A stretch of DNA of 64,000 bases from Hemibagrus wyckioides (taxonomy: Eukaryota; Chordata; Actinopteri; Siluriformes; Bagridae): contig NC_080715.1 of the NCBI RefSeq assembly GCF_019097595.1, positions 26,921,855 through 26,985,854 of the forward strand, read 5' to 3'. Positions 57,843 through 64,000 of the stretch are shown here, piece after piece. A program made the position numbers and the translations under genes. The notes below the pieces were generated by a model. It was not told the DNA's origin and did not search any database. It worked only from the letters and a program-made list of their open reading frames with translations. The first letter of the stretch is position 1. Every line of letters starts with the position of its first letter.

Positions 57843-57945
57843 AGCAGCGGCTGGACTCAGTCGCGGAGATTAACACAATCCTCTCACAGCACCGGGCTTC
57901 ACCTGCAGTCCGCCATTCCAGCACTCAGCCTCGCACTTATACAGC
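57843..57945 (-). other. epb41l5: epb41l5 exon 1, noncoding (5' UTR); upstream end not fixed
   Basis: Minus strand ends CCGCTGCT then a strong donor GTGAGTACC at 57842-57834. No long ORF enters it, and the coding start is in exon 2. Near its 5' end is ATGGCGG (57916-57910), resembling a YY1 site at a TATA-less start. That ATG opens a five-codon upstream ORF (MADCR, stop). The transcription start is inferred; only the donor is clear. Confidence 0.6.
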
Positions 57946-58037
57946 GCTTCTCCACAGACCTCACACTAACTTCAACCTAATTTCCCCCAAGTCCCAAAAA
58001 ATGTAGGAGTGTTTTTTTTTCTCCCATCGTCAGGAAA

Positions 58038-58063
58038 TGACGTCATATAAATTGGATTTGCAT
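58038..58063 (-). promoter_or_regulatory. CRE / TATA-like / CCAAT / octamer cluster
   Basis: TGACGTCA at 58038-58045 is a perfect CREB/ATF palindrome. ATTGG follows at 58051-58055 and ATTTGCAT (inverse of the octamer ATGCAAAT) at 58056-58063. The cluster lies about 100 bp upstream of inferred exon 1. Four motifs in 26 bp is suggestive but unproven. Confidence 0.45.
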
Positions 58064-58115
58064 TTAAAGGGACCATGTAGGGAATAAGGAATGTGGCAAT
58101 TACTATTTGTCGGTT

Positions 58116-58168
<53 letters not shown>
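58116..58168. repeat. (ATT)n microsatellite
   Basis: About 17 ATT units upstream of the promoter. A TA-rich tract follows at 58408-58470. Confidence 0.97.
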
Positions 58169-58178
<10 letters not shown>

Positions 58179-58475
58179 TACAAAATTTCTTACGTTTTTA
58201 CAGGTCGCAATTTTTGACGTATATCCCTACAAAAAAATTCGGCTGTATAAAATTGTGCGCCTGCGCATTAGGGACAGAGCGGAATAACAGTAGCAGCGCT
58301 CCAGAGTGACTCCTAACACTGAGAAGGGTTTGCTGTTTTTTTGTCTTAAATACACACTCTTGTAACTCGCCAACTGTACGTATTTAGTCTAACTTGATTG
58401 TAGTTTTATATATATATATATATAATATATAAAATATGTATATATTTTGTATATATATAATATATATATAAAACA

Positions 58476-58672
58476 TAACATTATGAGCACTGACAGGTGA
58501 AGTGAATAACACTGATGATCTCCTCATCATGGCACCTGTTAGTGTGTGGGGTATATTAGGCAGCAAGTGAACATTTTGTCCTCAAAGTTGATGTGTTAGA
58601 AGCAGGAAAAATGGAAAAGCGTAAGGATTTGAGTGACTTTGACAAGGGCCAAATTGTGATGGCACATCATCC
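58476..58672 (+). mobile_element. Tc1-like 5' remnant with transposase start
   Basis: After the terminal-type motif AACATTATGAGCACTGACAG, an ATG at 58611 opens [18 protein letters not shown], the N-terminus of this Tc1-like family. Homology stops at about 58672, where CCCACC repeats begin. Confidence 0.8.
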
Positions 58673-58955
58673 CACTCAACCTCACCCCGTTTCACTCCAC
58701 CTAACCTAGTCTCATCCCACCATACCTTATCCTACCCTACCCCACCTCACCCCATCCCATCCCACCCAAATCATTCCATAAAACCTCATACCCACCCACC
58801 CCAGCCCACCAAACCTCACTCCATTTCACTCCACCCAACCTCATCCCAACCCACCACACTCATCCTCCTACCACCCATCCAATCCTATTTCATCTCACCC
58901 CACCTCATCGCATCTAACCCCACCTCATCCAATCACATCTCATCTAATTCCACCA
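58673..58955. repeat. Degenerate CTCATCCCACC minisatellite
   Basis: Imperfect repeats of CCTCACCCCATCCCA and CACTCCACCYAACCT, of no fixed period. Confidence 0.8.
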
Positions 58956-59551
58956 CATTTTGTCAATGCAGATCACCTTTTCTTAACATTTAAAATCTTT
59001 TTGTGTCATCTCTGGGCTAGAAACACATTCTTTCAGTGTTAAAAACTCTTAGGCTCTGAGGATTGAGAGATGATTCATGTAATTACTAACCCTGGAGTTA
59101 TTAAATAATCTTATCATAAATAACATTACTATTAAACTATATCATTTTATCATTTTAACTACACAAATAAAGGCCTGAAATGAATCATTCTGTCAGGTGC
59201 ACACAAGAGTGGATTTCACAACAGCACCACCCACTGGTCACGCTGAAAGATCTGATCACCTGAAGGAAACCAGGTTCTTAAATAGGTTCTTTCGGAGCAG
59301 TGTGAATCAGCCTGGAGTCTTTTACTACTCTCTGACTCACAGCATTGGCTAACAGCACAGACAGACAGCAAATTCCTAAGTACTGAACACTATCAGTGAC
59401 TAATTGGCCAAGAAGGCAGTGTGACGAACATGACCAAGAATTTCAATGAGCAGGAACAAAAGAGAGCTGAGAAAACTTGGTAAAAGGCATTACAATATCT
59501 GGTAGAACATCATGCCATACCAAAATGTAGGACGCATGACTATCCAATAAT

Positions 59552-59900
59552 TAGGTCAAAGGTTTGTGAACACCTGACCATCCCCTAATCTTACATGTAG
59601 TCTTTGTATGGTGAAGCTTTTCATTTCCCTTCACTAAAACTCAAACCCAGTTCCAGCATGGCGATGCTCCTGTGCACAAAGCAGCTCCATGAAGACATGC
59701 TGTGGAAATCATGGAAGATCTGGAGTGTCCTACACAGAGCCCTGATTCTGACTCAACACCTTTGGGATGAACCAGACCTGGAGTCTCCTTAACATCCCAA
59801 CATCAGAGTCTAATGCTCTTGTAGCTAAATGATAACTAATCCCCACAGCCACAATCTAACATCTAGTGGAGAACCTTCCCAGAAGAGATTATAGCAGCAA
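59552..59900 (+). mobile_element. Degenerate Tc1-like element (C-terminal transposase remnants)
   Basis: Starts TAGGTCAAAGGTTTGTGAAC; contains ATGGCGATGCTCCTGTGCAC (remnant of the QHDxxPVHK region) and CAACACCTTTGGGATGAACC. Related to the fragment at 4545-4860. The right end near 59900-59940 is not sharp. Confidence 0.6.
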
Positions 59901-59980
59901 ATAAAGATGGACTGAGTGTGATGGTCAAGTGTCCTCAAAGCTTGTATAACATACAACTGAGCTGAAACTGGTATACTAAA

Positions 59981-60380
59981 CACACCGACTAGGCATAACA
60001 TTATGACCACCTGACTAATATTGTGTTGGTCCCTATTTTGCTGCTAAAACAGTCCTGACCCGTCATGCACTGTGTATTCTGACACCTTCCAGAACCAGCA
60101 TTAACCTCTTCAGCAATTTGAGCAACAGTAGCTCGTCTGTTGGATCGGATCACACGGGCCAGCCTTCACTCCCCACTTGCATCAATGAGCCTTGGCCACC
60201 CATGACCCTGTCACCGGTTCACCACTGTTCCTTCCTTGGACCACTTTTGATAGATACTGACCACTGCAGACTGGGAACACCCCACAACAGCTGCAGTTTT
60301 GGAGATGCTCTGATCCAGTCGTTTAGCCATCACAATATGGCCCTTGTCAGTGGTTATAATGTTATGCCTGATCGGTGTAT
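59981..60380 (-). mobile_element. Tc1-like MITE of about 400 bp with HTH remnant
   Basis: Ends CACCGACTAGGCATAACATT and ATGCCTGATCGGTGTATG are inverted copies. On the minus strand [20 protein letters not shown] and [16 protein letters not shown] are the paired-type HTH of this family. The catalytic half is deleted. Confidence 0.85.
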
Positions 60381-61640
60381 GTTGTATTACAAAACTCCAG
60401 AAGTCTGTCACCTAAGTAAAAAAACACTCTTTATTCAAACTCACCCCTAAAGGAAGTAAAGCAAAGCAAGCTTTAGAGGATCGTCTAACAGACCACTGGG
60501 AAATCAGTCAGTTTACTCAGCTTGGGTTCTGCAGGAGCTTCACAATCTGATTCAGATTCTGAATAGCAGCAGGGGAAGTTAGTGTAGTGGCCTCTCTCTC
60601 TCCCCTAGAATTCTTAATGCAGGTCAATCTCATTAACCCACAGCCCTGCTGAGATCCTTCACTACTGCCAATCCAGCAGAGGGGGACAAAGCTGGACCAT
60701 GTGGGGGAGGTAAACCCTGAGTACTGGTAGTACTGGAAATCATCTTATAGGATGTTTTCAATCAGTGTAAACAAATGGCTGATATAAAGTGTTAGATAAC
60801 CTAGAATTTTACTGGTTGAAGATCACATTTGCGCTGCTTTTTAGATGAACAAGCACTTGGAACGTCTCAGAGAGCAGAAATGGGTTCGATATCAACATTT
60901 ACTTTGAAGATGCAAAAATTTGAAAATCTGGAAAATCTGTTTTTAGGGAACTTTTCTATGAACATATCAACCCTAGTAGGCTAAAAACAGAAAACCTTCT
61001 GAAACACTACAAATCCTTAAACTCCCGAGTGTCTATTTTTGATATGAGCTTCATATTAACCACCACTGTGGAGTGAGACATGACAAAGACATTCAATCAT
61101 CAACAAAAACAGGAGGAATTTTTGGGCCTCTGGGAATAAGAGATAAGTTGCATGAGTAAGTTCATAGCTCTGGATTTTTATACATTTATTTTTTTTTAAA
61201 GATTCTTTAGGATGATTAAAAATGATAGTAGAGGAGTAGAAAGAAAGGCAGGAATTAAAAAAAGATGAGTGAAGTGAACAGCTGGTCTGATCGAAGCTTC
61301 GCACAAGCTGAACGGCCGTTGAACGTTTCCTCCGTCCACGGATTTATTCACACAGCACAGAGATACGAAACATGATGCAAAATTTTAAAAAAAGTGTCAT
61401 CACATCCTCCTTTTTATTTTAAAGATATTTTAATATACAACATCATATTCACACTGTAGAATATTTACAAAATAAACAAGTGGCACAAGTTAATGACTTT
61501 CTTTCACAGGGGAACGGGGGGTGGGGGCAAAAAAGATAAATAGAAATGTCCACATCTTTAGAAATGTTAAATCGTGTATTTTAGTAGCTTCTATGACCGT
61601 CTCTGTTAAAAAGTGCCGCCCTTTTCAGCTAGGCGTGAGA
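60381..61640. other. Upstream flank, no supported gene
   Basis: No coding potential. On the minus strand an AATAAA lies near 61414, followed by an AT-rich region. This could be the 3' end of an upstream same-strand gene, but nothing else supports it. Confidence 0.35.
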
Positions 61641-61649
61641 GATTTATTT

Positions 61650-61654
61650 ATATA

Positions 61655-61733
<79 letters not shown>

Positions 61734-61745
61734 TTATTTATTTAT
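61650..61745. repeat. (TA)n microsatellite
   Basis: About 38 TA units with TTTATTTA at the right end. Confidence 0.97.
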
Positions 61746-62079
61746 TTCTGAAAAAAAAAATCTACACCAAAACCTGAATCATTTGCTGGGTTGGTTTCTA
61801 AGCGGACATTCAACGACAGCGTAGCGATTGGTCCTGAAACCTGCTTCTGAACACGAGTGTATGAGAATAAACACAAACACGCTGAACTAATCCAAAGCAG
61901 AGACAGTGGAAGTTTACAGCACTTGGAGATTCGGCATCCTGATCCGACCGAGTGAGCTAGAGGTGTTCAGGGGACTGGTTTTTAAATCCCGATTCTATTT
62001 GCAGAAGGTTTCACTAATCCCGAGTGCTCCCACAAAACGTTTCATCAATCACTCCTGCTCCCACAGAGGATCTGAACCA

Positions 62080-62880
62080 CAAGCACAGCCATTTTCACCA
62101 ATCCCACCCACTCCCACAGCCATTTTCACCAATCCCACCCACTCCCACAGCCATTTTCACCAATCTCGCCTACTCCCACAGCCATTTTCATCAATCCTGC
62201 TCGTTAATTAAATAAAAAAAAAAAAATCCCACCCACTCCCACTTTCATCAGTCCCACCCACTAATTCAGAAAATTTGAATCCCACCCACTCTCAAAGCCA
62301 TTTTTATCAATCTCGCCCACTAATTCAGAACATTTTTAATCCCACCCACTCCCATAGCCATTTTTATCAATTCCACCCACTCCCACTTTCATCAACCCCG
62401 CTCACTAATTCAGAAAGCTTAAATCCTGCGCACTCTCACTACCATTTTCATCAATCCTGCCCACTAATTAAAAAAAAAAAAAATTAAATCCCACCCACTC
62501 ATACTGCCATTTTTTTAATCAATCCCCTCTACTAATTTAGAAAATTTTACCAATCACCACTTACTCCTACAGAAACTTTGCTAGATCCAGCCCACGAATG
62601 CAGAAATTTTCAACCAATTCCCTTGCACGCTGCTGCAAAAAATCTTAACTAATCCCACAGGCTCCTGCTGAAATTGTCGTCAATCCCGCCTGCACTCACA
62701 GAACAGCAGGATTGATTAATCCTTCTCACTAGTCCAGAAATTTCACCAATCCCGCTCAGAAAGTCTGATCAATCCTGCAAAAACTTGGACTAATCCCACC
62801 AGGTTTTAGGCGATTCTGCTTCCTCCTACAGAAAAGACTAAAAGATTAATCCTGCTCAATGTTGCCTCATGTTTCATTAA
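62080..62880. repeat. ~31-bp CCCACCCACTCCCACAGCCATTTT minisatellite, degenerate
   Basis: Good copies at 62090-62190 (CCCACTCCCACAGCCATTTT then CACCAAT), decaying to the right. It shares CCATTTT and ACCAATC with the CCAAT arrays, too weakly to claim homology. Confidence 0.8.
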
Positions 62881-64000
62881 TCCCACATGGCATGATGGAA
62901 TTTCTAATGACCATATGAGTCATATGATCAATCACCAACATGAGCAATCCAGCATGTTGTGTACATAAACGTAGCCTCTGTGTGTCTGCGCACTTATTGT
63001 TGGCTATCTTGGGATCCAGTCCAGCTGCACACCTCTAGTATGGCCTGACTGGGGGGACATGGGCTTGTTGAACAGGTAAAAAATAGGGGCGTTTCCTGTA
63101 CAAAGCGTTTCAGTCTGAAGGAGGAAGTCTCAGGAAGCTGAGGAAACAGAGACTAATTCAGCTGAATGCCTAAAGCTGGACTCCTAGTAAGACCTGAACA
63201 CACCAAGACAGGGCTATATGTGAGCACACACACTCACTCTCCAGCAATGTATGGAGTCAGATGCTGTGTTGCATGTGCACCAGTGCGTCCACTGAGTCAC
63301 GATCTCCGCTCGCTGCTTCAGGCAGGAAGTGAACAAACCAGCCACTCTCACGAACAAGCCTGCACACGAATACGCCGTCTCTTTCATCCTGTTTGTGTGT
63401 GTTCGTATCACACACATTTCCTGTACTGTATTTTTGTTAGTTTGACCTTTATCACACTTGTATGCATTGAGACGTTTTTTAAAATCTAAATTAAAAAAAA
63501 AAAAAAAAGCAGAAAAGTGTCCACTGAACTTTTCAGTGAGCAGAAACTCTATCAGGTTAAAAGCTTCATTTCGAGGACATTTCTGAGAACAAGCAGCTGT
63601 GATCATTCATTTAAAGCACAGATCGAGGCAGAGCTCAGATATGAGAAACAGACGGTTTAAGATATCTCTTGGTCGGAGAGGCGACAGGAGCTGATTGATA
63701 ACGAGCAACATTCTTTTGGACCTGAGGAGGCCTGTCCTTACGGCTCTAAGATCAGGAATCGCGGCTAGCTGTGCTGTTTAGGCAACTTGAAGAGGCACAA
63801 ATGGAAACAGCCAGGCATGCCCATGTCTCCACACACACACACACACACACACTCTTCCCAGACTGACAGTAGTCTTTACACTCTTGTTAAGACAGCTTTA
63901 TGTGTTAAGCTTTTAAAAAGTACGAGTGATGAGCTCTAAACGAGACATGCCCCCTGTCTGACGCCGTCGGAGCCGTGAACAGCGAGCGCAGTCGCTTAGG
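62881..64000. other. Right flank, no supported gene
   Basis: Short CA tract at 63831-63851 and poly-A near 63493-63508. Short open frames at the extreme right edge are too small to judge. Confidence 0.4.

Larger units (their letters stand above)
57600..58070 (-). promoter_or_regulatory. epb41l5: Putative epb41l5 promoter region
   Basis: A GC- and CpG-richer block than its surroundings around the inferred exon 1. It includes ATTGG/CCAAT motifs near 57657 and 57690 and, upstream of exon 1, a compact module at 58038-58063. On the minus strand this module reads octamer ATGCAAAT, CCAAT, a TATA-like ATTTATA and the palindromic CRE TGACGTCA. Activity is inferred from motifs and position only. Confidence 0.5.

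Noticed and set aside
60211..60411. 66-codon minus-strand frame as a possible gene
   Set aside because: Its [20 protein letters not shown] part is the HTH of a Tc1-like transposase inside a 400-bp MITE.

Overview
The window is vertebrate, and most likely teleost fish, genomic DNA. It carries one complete protein-coding gene, split into many exons, set among introns full of tandem repeats and decayed DNA transposons. The fish assignment rests on three things: many degenerate Tc1/mariner-like copies, tRNA-derived SINEs with typical teleost tails, and the fish-like size of the gene (about 46 kb). I cannot fix the species. There are no operons, CRISPR arrays or other prokaryotic features.

The gene is epb41l5 (zebrafish mosaic eyes; mammalian YMO1/Lulu). 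It lies on the minus strand, with a noncoding first exon near 57.9 kb and the stop codon at 11552. I could place 24 coding exons. Their junctions agree in phase and sum to 2205 nt, or 734 residues plus stop, close to the 733 residues I recall for human EPB41L5. The order is an N-terminal FERM domain, the FERM-adjacent region, a divergent linker and a C-terminus ending TTEL, which looks like a PDZ ligand. In the family this protein sits at the cell cortex, works with Crumbs in apico-basal polarity and acts on adhesion and epithelial-mesenchymal transition.

Layout from left to right. 1-11.5 kb is the downstream flank: a CCAAT-containing minisatellite split by a MITE, a 2.3 kb AGTC-based satellite, and Tc1-like and non-LTR fragments. 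11.5-34.7 kb holds exons 25 to 12. 34.7-56.2 kb holds exons 11 to 2. 56.2-58.1 kb holds intron 1, exon 1 and the promoter. 58.1-64 kb is upstream flank with Tc1-like copies, a TA tract and a minisatellite, and no gene I can support. By vertebrate synteny the 3' end of ptpn4 might start here, but I see no coding sequence for it.

Tandem arrays make up roughly a fifth of the window. They fill most of introns 3, 6, 8, 14 and 20 and large parts of introns 7 and 16. Several touch splice sites, and these contacts are the most interesting signals. An inverted, almost identical copy of exon 15 with its splice sites sits in intron 23. A CA repeat directly follows the weak donor of exon 17 and offers a better, in-frame donor downstream. 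A minisatellite runs up to the exon 8 donor. A foldback Tc1 derivative lies 59 bp from the exon 2 donor.
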